40,546 nt of DNA from a virus: IMG/VR virus record IMGVR_UViG_3300031772_000094, positions 1 to 40,546 of that record; one strand, given 5' to 3'. The position numbers and the translations under genes are program-made. The notes below the pieces were generated by a model. That model was not told where the DNA came from and did not search any database. It saw only the letters and a list, made by a program, of their open reading frames with translations. Positions 14,761 to 21,728 of this stretch are shown piece after piece (the stretch's first letter is position 1; each line of letters begins with the position of its first letter).

Positions 14761-15086
14761 CTTTTAATTGTTAATGGGGGTTGTATTGGTTTTTTACCAG
14801 TAATCCGCACCATTACGCCATAATTAAACTTTTGCAGGGGGTTTTCTTGAACAAGAGCAATGCCTCCAATAACAGCTACTGTTCCGCCTTTACTTTCAAC
14901 ATAATCCCTTACCGCCTCATAGAGCTTATCGGTTATCTTGTTTCCCGTTTTTATTCTTTTGATTGTTTTCTTTTCTTTTTTCATATATTTTTTAGTTAAT
15001 TTTTCTCGACACTTTTCGCAATAACTTATTCCCGTAGAGTCGGTTTCGTGGGAATTGGTGCAGGAATGGCAGGGTTTTGTTTTCAT
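14757..15086 (-). CDS. Zinc-ribbon and basic domain protein (109 aa)
   Basis: The N-terminal CHSCTNSHETDS and YCEKCREKL make a CxxC...CxxC zinc ribbon (residues 6-27). After a basic linker (MKKEKKTIKRIKTGNK) comes a small alpha/beta domain (KLYEAVRDYVESKGGTVAVI, NYGVMVRITGKKP). The linker is coded by a 25-bp sequence that recurs in 15891-15915. Nucleic-acid binding is likely. It overlaps both neighbours by 4 bases. Confidence 0.65.
   Translation of the reverse strand: MKTKPCHSCTNSHETDSTGISYCEKCREKLTKKYMKKEKKTIKRIKTGNKITDKLYEAVRDYVESKGGTVAVIGGIALVQENPLQKFNYGVMVRITGKKPIQPPLTIKR
14961..14985. repeat. 25-bp direct repeat, copy 1 (copy 2 at 15891-15915)
   Basis: Identical 25 bp at both sites, coding MKKEKKTI on the minus strand in two otherwise unrelated genes. 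One of a set of shared gene-start segments in the region. Confidence 0.8.
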
Positions 15087-15421
15087 TTTTTTATCTCTCT
15101 CTTATCTTGATGGGTATAAGCTTTCTGACATTTATTAGAACACCAACTTGCTATTTCACCTTCCTTATTCTCTCCAGTTTGAAAGGTTGCCTTTTTCCCA
15201 CAGTTATCACAAATCCAATCAGAAAAAACTTCTTCTTCAAGCTTAACTAATCTTTTTTCAACTTCTTTACTTCTTTGCTCAATCTGCTTCCAACATAAAC
15301 TACAAACAATTTGATAGCTTTTAATAATGACACTTTCATTAGTGCTTTTATAATTTTCTACTATTACTCCACAGTTATTGCATCTTATATTGCTATCGTA
15401 TTTTTTTATTTTTCTTTCCAT
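15083..15421 (-). CDS. Double zinc-ribbon protein (112 aa)
   Basis: Cys pairs IRCNNCGVIV, IVCSLCWKQI, WICDNCGKKA and SWCSNKCQKA make two four-Cys zinc sites joined by a helix (RSKEVEKRLVKLEEEVF). The ATG at 15421 is chosen; a TTG four codons upstream overlaps the previous stop. Such proteins often bind nucleic acid or a protein partner. No family name can be given. Confidence 0.7.
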   Translation of the reverse strand: MERKIKKYDSNIRCNNCGVIVENYKSTNESVIIKSYQIVCSLCWKQIEQRSKEVEKRLVKLEEEVFSDWICDNCGKKATFQTGENKEGEIASWCSNKCQKAYTHQDKREIKK

Positions 15422-15423
15422 AA

Positions 15424-15445
15424 CTTTAATCAATTATTTTGATAA
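15424..15445. repeat. 22-bp direct repeat at gene end, copy 1 (copy 2 at 16422-16443)
   Basis: Identical 22 bp around the stop codons of the genes at 15430-15645 and 16424-16642. Those two genes also share their first codons (see 15608-15634), while their middles differ. Confidence 0.85.
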
Positions 15446-15645
15446 TAAATATCAGTAATTTGATATTCTGGATTCATTTCTTTTTCAGCTATTTTCTTTG
15501 CCTCTTTAATGTTAAATGCCTGCACCTCAATCTCATCATAGGGTTCTATTATTTCTAATTCCACAATATAAGTTTTCTTTATTTTTTTCATCTCTTTGTT
15601 TTTCATACCTTTTATCTCGCGGGGATTTTTCTTTCTTGTTTTCAT
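15430..15645 (-). CDS. Small cassette-type protein A (71 aa)
   Basis: The frame begins at 15645 in a 4-base overlap with the upstream gene, giving MKTRKKNPREIKG, MKNKEMKK and then a small domain (TYIVELEIIEPYDEIEVQAF, EAKKIAEKEMNP). That domain has a beta-beta-alpha look, like small DpnD/PcfM-type proteins. An internal ATG at MKKIKKTY is an equally good start. Both ends of the gene are repeated around the gene at 16424-16642. Confidence 0.55.
   Translation of the reverse strand: MKTRKKNPREIKGMKNKEMKKIKKTYIVELEIIEPYDEIEVQAFNIKEAKKIAEKEMNPEYQITDIYYQNN
15608..15634. repeat. 27-bp direct repeat at gene start, copy 1 (copy 2 at 16599-16625, one mismatch)
   Basis: Codes the KKNPREIKG start segment of two small genes. 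A third, shorter copy at 16393-16415 matches 16610-16632 over 23 bp and lies in a 13-codon frame. Confidence 0.8.
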
Positions 15646-16133
15646 TCCTTTTTGGCTTTCTTAAAGTTTGTTATAATTTCCGTTTTCCATTTTTTGTATC
15701 GAGGCGGAATTTTCAAACCAATTCCCATATCGCTAGGCATATCTTCCGCAAACCAGCAATAAATCCTTCTTTCCCTTAATAACCACCATAAGATTTTTTC
15801 TACGTGTTCTGGCGTCGGCCCCGAATCTTTGACTATCCTATCGTGCAACTCTTTGAAAGGTTTCCATTTGATTTTATAGTCCAAAATGTAGATTGTTTTC
15901 TTTTCTTTTTTCATAGGGTTAGGGGGATTAATTTTCTTTAATTTCTCCACACTCGGGCGAGTTTCAACATCTTTAATTTCATGGGCGATTTCACTTATTG
16001 ACAAACCACCGAAAGATTTATCAATTTCCTTTATCTTTGAATTTAAAATCTCTATATCCTTTTCCAAATCGTCCAACTTGATTACGATAAGTTGTAATTT
16101 CGTTTCGGGGTCGGTTTTTGTGTGGATGTCCAT
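15642..16133 (-). CDS. Hypothetical two-part protein (163 aa)
   Basis: Start MDIHTKTD at 16133, 4 bases after the preceding stop. The N-terminal part is a coiled coil (IKLDDLEKDIEILNSKIKEI); after a Pro-rich joint comes MKKEKKTI and a globular part (FKELHDRIVKDSGPTPEHVE, WWLLRERRIYCWFAEDMPSD). The internal MKKEKKTI is coded by the 25-bp repeat at 15891-15915 and could be a second start. No family recognised. Confidence 0.6.
   Translation of the reverse strand: MDIHTKTDPETKLQLIVIKLDDLEKDIEILNSKIKEIDKSFGGLSISEIAHEIKDVETRPSVEKLKKINPPNPMKKEKKTIYILDYKIKWKPFKELHDRIVKDSGPTPEHVEKILWWLLRERRIYCWFAEDMPSDMGIGLKIPPRYKKWKTEIITNFKKAKKE
15891..15915. repeat. 25-bp direct repeat, copy 2 (copy 1 at 14961-14985)
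   Basis: See 14961-14985. It codes MKKEKKTI in the middle of the gene at 15642-16133, where a coiled-coil half meets a globular half, as if two genes had been joined there. Confidence 0.8.
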
Positions 16134-16137
16134 ATTT

Positions 16138-16368
16138 TTATTTATTTTTTTCAATAAACGAAATTTCATTTATATCTCTCCAGCCAGAATAACTGGAATC
16201 AAAAAGTATCTCTCTTTTAGCGGTCATTAAAAACATTAAACCAATTCCGCCTATACATAACATCCAAATCAATCTGCTTACAGAAATCTCGCCTATAATG
16301 AATAAAAACAAACCTAAAATTCCCCAGAATATACAGAATATATTAAATATTTCCCAAAATGTTTTCAT
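16138..16368 (-). CDS. Small membrane protein, two helices (76 aa)
   Basis: Two transmembrane segments: IFNIFCIFWGILGLFLFIIG (residues 7-26) and LIWMLCIGGIGLMFLMTA (33-50), followed by a charged tail. Early phage membrane proteins of this size can block superinfection or act on the envelope; nothing here proves it. Its start is 9 bases after the 13-codon frame at 16378-16419. Confidence 0.65.
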   Translation of the reverse strand: MKTFWEIFNIFCIFWGILGLFLFIIGEISVSRLIWMLCIGGIGLMFLMTAKREILFDSSYSGWRDINEISFIEKNK

Positions 16369-16377
16369 ACTTTTATT

Positions 16378-16419
16378 TCACTTGGCGGGAAAACGGGGAT
16401 TTTTCTTTTGTTTTTTCAT
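16378..16419 (-). pseudogene. 13-codon remnant of a repeated gene start
   Basis: ATG at 16419, coding MKKQKKNPRFPAK and a TGA. The first part copies the KKNPREIKG start of the two neighbouring small genes (23 bp identical to 16610-16632), after which the frame ends. It looks like a leftover of a lost cassette, or a leader peptide for the membrane protein. Confidence 0.45.
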
Positions 16420-16421
16420 CT

Positions 16422-16443
16422 CTTTAATCAATTATTTTGATAA
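16422..16443. repeat. 22-bp direct repeat at gene end, copy 2 (copy 1 at 15424-15445)
   Basis: Covers the stop of cassette protein B and matches the end of cassette protein A exactly. Confidence 0.85.
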
Positions 16444-16642
16444 GAACAGGAACGACTTTTGATAATATAGATTTATTTCTTTCAACTTCTGCCGATTTTT
16501 TATCAATAAAAATATCATAACTATAAATAAGCATCCCATCGGAATATTCGTGGGGAAGTTCGCAAATCTCTCCTGTTTTTTTATATATTATTGCCCAACC
16601 TTTTATCTCACGGGGATTTTTCTTTTGTTTTTCTTCTCTCAT
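16424..16642 (-). CDS. Small cassette-type protein B (72 aa)
   Basis: Begins MREEKQKKNPREIKG, as does cassette protein A, then differs (WAIIYKKTGEICELPHEYSD, YDIFIDKKSAEVERNKS): a small beta-rich domain. The stop lies in the 22-bp repeat also found at the end of gene A. Function unknown. Confidence 0.6.
   Translation of the reverse strand: MREEKQKKNPREIKGWAIIYKKTGEICELPHEYSDGMLIYSYDIFIDKKSAEVERNKSILSKVVPVLIKIID
16599..16625. repeat. 27-bp direct repeat at gene start, copy 2 (copy 1 at 15608-15634)
   Basis: Codes the KKNPREIKG start segment of cassette protein B; one mismatch to copy 1. Confidence 0.8.
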
Positions 16643-16651
16643 ATCTTCATT

Positions 16652-17089
16652 TTATTTTTCTAATGAGGCCAATAAAGTTTTAGTTTTATTTTTATAGTCT
16701 TCTATCATTTTTAAAAGTTCAAACTCCTGAAATTTTTTAATCTGTTTATCTTCTCTCTCTAATTCTTCATCAGCTCCGAATCCATACATCTCAATTATCT
16801 TTCTCCGATATACAAGCGTGTTGCCTTTAAGATTTATGTTGCAGTTGTAGCATTGAGCATTCGTTCCTTTTTCGGAGAACAGATTGGCATTATGTCTTCC
16901 CGGAATGAAGTGGCCGGCCTGTAAAAGTTTGATATGGTATCTTTTCCCGCAGGTTATGCAAAGTCCAAATGAAGCACAACCGGTTGTTTTTAAACAATCT
17001 CTCGTGCGGATATACAACGAGAAAATCGGCCAGAGTTTGTTCTTCAATTTAGCAAGTGTTGGTTTCTTCTTTGCGTTTATTTTTGGCAT
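16652..17089 (-). CDS. NinG/Rap-like recombination nuclease (145 aa)
   Basis: Shows the NinG pattern: LWPIFSLYIRTRDCLKTTGC, CITCGKRY, then AGHFIPGRHNANLFSEKG and AQCYNCNINLKGN, with zinc cysteines and the His of an HNH-like centre, and the FGADEELE helical end. NinG (Rap in lambda) acts on branched DNA in recombination. It starts 1 base after the methyltransferase stop and follows a NinB-like gene, as in lambdoid nin regions. Length is slightly below that of lambda NinG. Confidence 0.85.
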   Translation of the reverse strand: MPKINAKKKPTLAKLKNKLWPIFSLYIRTRDCLKTTGCASFGLCITCGKRYHIKLLQAGHFIPGRHNANLFSEKGTNAQCYNCNINLKGNTLVYRRKIIEMYGFGADEELEREDKQIKKFQEFELLKMIEDYKNKTKTLLASLEK

Positions 17090-17090
17090 A

Positions 17091-18032
17091 TCATAAAAGT
17101 AAATCTTGTCTTAATCTTTGGTTAGCCGTTCTAATATCTTTAGAATTTAATTCTATTCCCAAATATTTCCGGTTAAGTTGTTTAGCAACAATAGCCGTAG
17201 TTCCTGTCCCCATAAAAGGATCTAAAACGATTCCTTCCTCCGGTGATCCGGCTTTTATCATCGGAATAATTAAATCGGCCGGATAAGTAGCATAATGTTC
17301 TGTGCCAGAAGCGCGAGTTCCAACACTCCAAACACATCTTTTAGTTCTTCCTTCTTTATTGCCGGCCACAAAAGCTCTTTGAGTTTTAATGGCGCCTCCA
17401 CTTTCTTTCGCCCACTTGCCTCCATATTCAGTTCTTGCCCGGGCCATGCGCGCCCGATCATAATCATTACTTTGGAATGGTTCAAACTGCGTTTTGAAAA
17501 AATACTTTTTAGATTTCGTGAAGAAAAAAACATATTCAAAATCTACGGTAAATCTATTCTTGGCGCTTGACGGCATACAGTTCGGCTTATGCCAAATGAT
17601 AACATTTCTAACCAGCCAACCATTATCCATCATATCAATCGCAAATCGTTCAGGCACTAAAGCCAGACTTCTATCCGGCCCCCGAGGTCCCGGAACAGTA
17701 TCTCCAAGATTTACTAATCCGCGCACCGATTTTGATTTTATTTTCGGGTTATGATTTCCTTTGTTCCGTCCACCGCCATAATAAGTATCACTTATAACCA
17801 CAAAGCAAGTTCCGGTTGATTTCAAAACTCTCTTAACCTGTAAAAAAACTTCTGCCAAACGGATTAAATATCCTTGCACTGATTCCTCTAGACCAATTTG
17901 ACCCTTAACTTCGTAATCCCGAAGTTTCCAGTATGGCGGCGAAGTAATCACGGAATCAATACATTCATCCGGAAAAGTTTTCAAAACTTCCAATGCGTCG
18001 CCTTGATAAATTTTATTTAATTCAGGTGTCAT
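17091..18032 (-). CDS. DNA methyltransferase, beta-class, probably N4-cytosine (313 aa)
   Basis: Catalytic motif IV is TSPPYW (residues 30-35) and the AdoMet-binding motif I is DPFMGTGTT (271-279); the order IV to I is that of the beta class. SPPY usually marks N4-cytosine enzymes, but some N6-adenine enzymes also have it. No restriction partner is visible, so it is an orphan enzyme that probably protects phage DNA or alters its regulation. It overlaps the NinB-like gene by 4 bases. Confidence 0.9.
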   Translation of the reverse strand: MTPELNKIYQGDALEVLKTFPDECIDSVITSPPYWKLRDYEVKGQIGLEESVQGYLIRLAEVFLQVKRVLKSTGTCFVVISDTYYGGGRNKGNHNPKIKSKSVRGLVNLGDTVPGPRGPDRSLALVPERFAIDMMDNGWLVRNVIIWHKPNCMPSSAKNRFTVDFEYVFFFTKSKKYFFKTQFEPFQSNDYDRARMARARTEYGGKWAKESGGAIKTQRAFVAGNKEGRTKRCVWSVGTRASGTEHYATYPADLIIPMIKAGSPEEGIVLDPFMGTGTTAIVAKQLNRKYLGIELNSKDIRTANQRLRQDLLL

Positions 18033-18460
18033 TTGAATTGACTTTGAAAATAATCTTCTGGATCCGGCAAAGTAATTCCAAGTTGTCCGGCTTCGGCAGA
18101 AATACGCATTATATATTCCACAAAATCTCCTTTACCTAATTTCGTTGTGCTACGTGGCATTTTTATATCTCGACCTCTATATTTTACCACGATCGGAGGC
18201 AAAAATAAACGCTTAAAAATCTCGTGTAATTCGTCTATTGTGTGTCCGGTATGAGCTGAAATTTCCGGCAGAACGGCGCCCCAATAGTAACGATTTTGAT
18301 TATCACTCCGCTTGCTTTTAATCCTCTCAATGCTCATTTGATATTTTCCATTACAACACTTTCCAATCTCACGGTTGAATAAATACCAAAAATTCTGTTT
18401 CTTTTCTTCGGTTTCAAAAAATAATTTTCCGCCTTGAATTTTCAGATTAAAATTATTCAT
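18029..18460 (-). CDS. NinB-like recombination protein (143 aa)
   Basis: The core RIKSKRSDNQNRYYWGAVLP, then HTGHTIDELHEIFKRLFLPP and a KLGKGDFVEYIMRI helix, matches the NinB (lambda Orf) pattern, a DNA-binding partner of phage recombination. Context agrees: Rad52-like protein, nuclease and NinG lie in the same operon. I choose ATG at 18460; an in-frame start at 18499 would overlap the loader gene and add 13 residues. Confidence 0.75.
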   Translation of the reverse strand: MNNFNLKIQGGKLFFETEEKKQNFWYLFNREIGKCCNGKYQMSIERIKSKRSDNQNRYYWGAVLPEISAHTGHTIDELHEIFKRLFLPPIVVKYRGRDIKMPRSTTKLGKGDFVEYIMRISAEAGQLGITLPDPEDYFQSQFK

Positions 18461-18476
18461 TTTTGAACGGCTTTTA

Positions 18477-19025
18477 TTAAGATAAACGCCTATCCACACC
18501 TTTTAATTCTACAATATCGCAAGATTCCACAATTCTCGACACTATCCGGTCCCCGAGCCTTCCGGCTAAATCGGATATTTTAAAATTGCTTGTAAAAATC
18601 ATCGGCAGCATTTCCTCATAGCGCTTGTTGATTATCAGGTAAAAGGTTTCCTGAACCCATTCTGTTAGTTTTTCGCTGCCGAGATCGTCTAAAATCAAAA
18701 GTCCTTTGAATTGCAGTATTTGAGCGAATAAATCATCGTAATAATTCCCGGCGGGCTGATCAAACTGGGATTTTATCTGTCGTAGCATATCAGTTGTGTT
18801 GAAAATCATTACTTCCAATCCTTTCCAATCGTCTATGTTTATTTGGCTTAAAGCATAAATCAGGTGAGTTTTGCCGGTTCCTACTCCACCCCAAATATAA
18901 AGACCTTTGCGGATCTTTCTCATTTGTTCGAATTTATCGCGGAGTTCTTTGGAAACGTCTAAATATGCGGAATGTTGGAAACGCGCCGGTATATTTTTAG
19001 TTTTTAGGGGTATTAGGCTAATCAT
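18477..19025 (-). CDS. DnaC/IstB-like helicase loader, AAA+ ATPase (182 aa)
   Basis: Walker A GGVGTGKTH (residues 46-54), Walker B LLILDDLG (109-116) with two acidic residues, a sensor FTSNF strand and RLGDRIVSRIVE with the arginine finger region. It is shorter than host DnaC and lacks a long N-terminal helicase-binding domain; residues 1-40 would have to do this. It probably loads the host replicative helicase at a phage origin. It overlaps the initiator gene by 4 bases. Confidence 0.88.
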   Translation of the reverse strand: MISLIPLKTKNIPARFQHSAYLDVSKELRDKFEQMRKIRKGLYIWGGVGTGKTHLIYALSQINIDDWKGLEVMIFNTTDMLRQIKSQFDQPAGNYYDDLFAQILQFKGLLILDDLGSEKLTEWVQETFYLIINKRYEEMLPMIFTSNFKISDLAGRLGDRIVSRIVESCDIVELKGVDRRLS

Positions 19026-19741
19026 ATGTTTTTGTATTTATCTGTTATTTTGCTTGGTTTTACGCCGAAATCTTTTTTTAAGCAGTTTAAGAGAAAAGAT
19101 TTGTAATTGCTGTATTTTCTGCCTTTTGATTGGCAATAAAGGTGTAGATCCTCGGCCTTGTCTTTGATTTGCACTTCGGTAATATTAAATCTTTCGGAGA
19201 ACTCTTTTAAGTCTTCTTCTGGGATTTCTAAAAGATAAGATATTTTGTTCTTTGGTTTTTCCGAGGGAGCTTCCTCTTCTTTATCCTTACCTAATTTAAT
19301 CTTATTTAATCTAATTTGTGCGTCCATTTTGTTTACATTTTGTATACATTCTGAATTATCCTTTAATAAAGACATATTTTCACTATTACCACTTGATAAT
19401 AAATATTCTTTATTTTTCGCTAGCCCTAATTGGCTTTTTTCCTCTAAATGCTGCGTTTCTTCATATCGGTCTTTTTGAATATAGTTGTGAACGCGCCAAT
19501 GCCGGATTACACAGATTCCGCTTTCAAAAGGAATAACAAATCGCTTAGCCGTTAAAACTTTCATATCATCATCGTTTGAGCCGGATATTTTGAGTATTCT
19601 TTTAGGATTTGCCACGAATCCATCGTCATCGGCGCGCAACGATAAGTGAAAATAAAGCAGTTGCGTGCTTTGCGGCATATCTAAAAACTCATCCGTATCA
19701 ATAACTTTTAAACTAAACATTCTGCGTTTTCCCTGTGCCAT
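19022..19741 (-). CDS. DnaD-like replication initiator (239 aa)
   Basis: The N-terminal part (MFSLKVIDTDEFLDMPQSTQ, LLYFHLSLRADDDGFV) is the winged-helix start of many phage replication proteins; ICVIRHWRVHNYIQKDRYEE continues it. A linker of low complexity leads to a C-terminal helical part with YCQSKGRKYSNYKSFLLNCL, typical of the DnaD-like end. I start at MAQGKRRM (19741), two bases after the preceding stop. It should bind the origin and recruit the loader that follows. Confidence 0.8.
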   Translation of the reverse strand: MAQGKRRMFSLKVIDTDEFLDMPQSTQLLYFHLSLRADDDGFVANPKRILKISGSNDDDMKVLTAKRFVIPFESGICVIRHWRVHNYIQKDRYEETQHLEEKSQLGLAKNKEYLLSSGNSENMSLLKDNSECIQNVNKMDAQIRLNKIKLGKDKEEEAPSEKPKNKISYLLEIPEEDLKEFSERFNITEVQIKDKAEDLHLYCQSKGRKYSNYKSFLLNCLKKDFGVKPSKITDKYKNI

Positions 19742-19743
19742 GT

Positions 19744-20022
19744 TTACAAACTCGTTATTCCTTTTTCTGTTAATCCCCACGCAATCGCCGTTCGACCCGT
19801 TGCTTTGCAAGGCCGGCGCTTTATTTCTTCTACTAATCCCTTTTCTCTTAATTCAAAAACTCTCGGTGTTAGGCAATTTATGGGCCATTGAAGGAAGTTA
19901 GCTAATTCGGTATTAGTAAAATTTTCTTTACACTTAAATGCTTCTAAAACCACTTTCTGGCGTTTTCCTAAAGTCGGTTTTACTTCTTCAAAATATGCCT
20001 TCAATGATGTTTGCTGAATCAT
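19744..20022 (-). CDS. Winged-helix DNA-binding protein (92 aa)
   Basis: A winged helix: GKRQKVVLEAFKCKENFTN, ELANFLQWPINCLTPRVFEL (recognition helix), REKGLVEEIKRRPCKATGR. Small phage proteins of this pattern often stand next to replication initiators. It is preceded by an AAGGAT motif 9 bases from its ATG. It may regulate the operon through the structured sequence just upstream, or help at the origin. Confidence 0.75.
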   Translation of the reverse strand: MIQQTSLKAYFEEVKPTLGKRQKVVLEAFKCKENFTNTELANFLQWPINCLTPRVFELREKGLVEEIKRRPCKATGRTAIAWGLTEKGITSL

Positions 20023-20051
20023 AATTTTCTTATCCTTGGAAACATCAGCGG

Positions 20052-20126
20052 GGGTTCAATAGCACTTAAGTTCTTTGCATCGGGAGGCCCGTCGAAAGGC
20101 CTGTTCCGAACTATTGAACGCACCCC
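20052..20126 (-). promoter_or_regulatory. Long inverted-repeat structure upstream of the wHTH gene
   Basis: GGGG-TTCAATAG (20051-20062) and CTATTGAA-CGCA-CCCC (20111-20126) form an outer stem with a small bulge. Inside, AGGCC (20085-20089) pairs with GGCCT (20098-20102), extended by flanking G and C. It stands between two early genes, in front of the DNA-binding protein and the replication initiator. It could be an operator, an origin element or an mRNA structure. Confidence 0.55.
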
Positions 20127-20150
20127 AATGATATTTCCAAGAGAATAAAA

Positions 20151-20300
20151 CTATACAGATTCTTCGTCTTTTTCTTCGGCTTTTTCAGCAGCGTCGTTCA
20201 TTTGCTCATTTTCTTCTTCGGTTTTTTCATCTTCTGTTGGCACGAAAAAGCCGGAGTGCAGGTTAAACAAAGCGATGCCTAATTTTGGATCAATTTCCAT
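20151..20300 (-). CDS. Small acidic protein (49 aa)
   Basis: ATG at 20300 to TAG at 20151. An N-terminal IDPKLGIALFNLHSGFFVP is followed by a tail of almost only Glu, Asp, Lys and Ala (DEKTEEENEQMNDAAEKAEE). The tail resembles DNA mimics or chaperone-like acidic tails. It fills an otherwise empty gap after the KH gene. No Shine-Dalgarno motif, as elsewhere. Confidence 0.55.
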   Translation of the reverse strand: MEIDPKLGIALFNLHSGFFVPTEDEKTEEENEQMNDAAEKAEEKDEESV

Positions 20301-20337
20301 AATTTTATTTTAATTTATCGGGTTGCGATATTAATAA

Positions 20338-20619
20338 TTACGACCTTTTTTCCAGTTCCGGGACATCGATTTTCAAAGATGCCCTGATGCCGTGGTGAAA
20401 TCCGGCGATGTCAAGAATTGCTCTGATTTTTGCTGCGTTCTGCCCGCCCTTGCCGATCACTCGGCCGGCGTCGCGGCTGTTCACCTTCGCCGTGAAAAGC
20501 ACTCCCATTTCGTCCGGTTCTTTTGCCTCTACGGAAACTTCTTCCGGGTAAAGAACTATGCCCTTGATCACTTCTGCAAGCCATTCCGCCATTTGGCGGG
20601 GATCCATTTGATTTTCCAT
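20338..20619 (-). CDS. KH-domain RNA-binding protein, KhpA-like (93 aa)
   Basis: Residues about 15-90 are one KH domain, with ADDED helix EWLAEVIKGIVLYPEEVSVE, then AKVNSRDAGRVIGKGGQNAA and IRAILDIAG. The GKGG at 56-59 is an intact GxxG RNA-binding loop. Bacterial KhpA is about 75-80 residues long and works with KhpB on small RNAs and translation. A free KhpA-like protein in a phage recombination operon is unusual; it may have been taken from a host. It might bind phage or host RNA, or act in place of host KhpA. Confidence 0.85.
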   Translation of the reverse strand: MENQMDPRQMAEWLAEVIKGIVLYPEEVSVEAKEPDEMGVLFTAKVNSRDAGRVIGKGGQNAAKIRAILDIAGFHHGIRASLKIDVPELEKRS

Positions 20620-20639
20620 TTTGGATTGTCTTTTTCATG

Positions 20640-21473
20640 TTAGTTTTCGGGTTGCGATTTCTTAAAAAAATCCTTCGTTTCTTTATCCCACAAAAAACCT
20701 TCATGGAAATTCAGAAACGCCTTGTAATCTTTATCTACTTGTCCTTTATCATTATCAAGATAAACTGGTTCGAAAGCAACATATTTTTCATTCGGCTTTC
20801 CTTTCTCGTCCATATCGGCTCTAAATTCGTCTTCATCGCGCTTTTCAATTCGGATCGCCCACCGGCCGTGTATTTTCGTTCCATTCATTTCCTCATAGGC
20901 TTTTGTATAGCCCGCCGTTTGAAGCAGAACGTCATTGTAGAGGCCTGTTCCCGTTTTATAGTCAATTAGGTATCTTTTGTTGTTTATAAGCGCCACAGCG
21001 TCAATTTTGCCGGAATAATCGTATCTTTTTGAATAGACTATTATTTCGCTTTCGATAAATTTGGCTTTGCTTTTCTTAACCCAGTCAAGAAAACCGTTAA
21101 TACCGATAATCACATTCTTTTCTTCCGGCATTGGGGGATTTTCTTTTTTTACATAAGCCTCTATCCAATCGTGGATCTTCGTCCCCACTAAACCGATTTC
21201 TTGAAGTCTTTTAGTATGAAGCGTTTTGGCTGCGTCAATATCAAACTTTGTAATTCCTCTCTCGCAGAGAATAGCGTGAAGGAATTTTGCCATTATTTTG
21301 GCTACCCAAAATTTCAAAGGAACGGATTTATCTTTGATTCCACCGATTGTCGTGCAACCTGTATTTCTTTCCCACGGCCCCCAAAAACCCTTTTTGTCTT
21401 TTTTGGCGATGTAATAGATATGCTCTCCGGCCAATTTGATTTTTATTGTTCCCTGATATATTTCTTTTTCCAT
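20640..21473 (-). CDS. PD-(D/E)XK exonuclease, RecB/Cas4-like (277 aa)
   Basis: Nuclease motifs: GTKIHDWIEAY (His 101), SEIIVYSKRYDYSGKIDAV with Glu 143 and Asp 158, YLIDYKTGTG with Asp 171 and Lys 173, and LQTAGYTKAYEE with Gln 185. This is the full PD-(D/E)XK set of RecB-type phage nucleases. Together with the Rad52-like annealing protein two genes upstream it makes a recombination pair of the lambda Exo/Bet or Rad52 type: the nuclease resects ends and the partner anneals strands. It starts one base after the preceding stop. Confidence 0.87.
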   Translation of the reverse strand: MEKEIYQGTIKIKLAGEHIYYIAKKDKKGFWGPWERNTGCTTIGGIKDKSVPLKFWVAKIMAKFLHAILCERGITKFDIDAAKTLHTKRLQEIGLVGTKIHDWIEAYVKKENPPMPEEKNVIIGINGFLDWVKKSKAKFIESEIIVYSKRYDYSGKIDAVALINNKRYLIDYKTGTGLYNDVLLQTAGYTKAYEEMNGTKIHGRWAIRIEKRDEDEFRADMDEKGKPNEKYVAFEPVYLDNDKGQVDKDYKAFLNFHEGFLWDKETKDFFKKSQPEN

Positions 21474-21474
21474 T

Positions 21475-21726
21475 TTATTTATCTTTAATTATTTCTTTAA
21501 TATCTTCTTCAATTTCTTTCCATTCCATTTTGTCTTGCTTTGTTTTTAAATGACCGTTGACTTTTAATAATTGTTTAAGCCATCTTAAATCAAACTCGTC
21601 TTTTACAAGTATTCTTAACGCTAACATATAAAGAACAGTATCTAATGAAAATGAGCCTTCGTTTTTTTCTTTTTCCAATTCCTCGGAAAAAATCTTCATC
21701 AATGTGCTTGGTGTATTATATTTCAT
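21475..21726 (-). CDS. Hypothetical protein between recombination genes (83 aa)
   Basis: Start MKYNTPSTL at 21726, two bases after the Rad52-like stop. A helical protein (LMKIFSEELEKEKNEGSFSL, DEFDLRWLKQLLKVNGHLKT, EEDIKEIIKDK). Placement between the annealing protein and the nuclease suggests an accessory factor. No family recognised. Confidence 0.6.
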   Translation of the reverse strand: MKYNTPSTLMKIFSEELEKEKNEGSFSLDTVLYMLALRILVKDEFDLRWLKQLLKVNGHLKTKQDKMEWKEIEEDIKEIIKDK

Positions 21727-21728
21727 AT

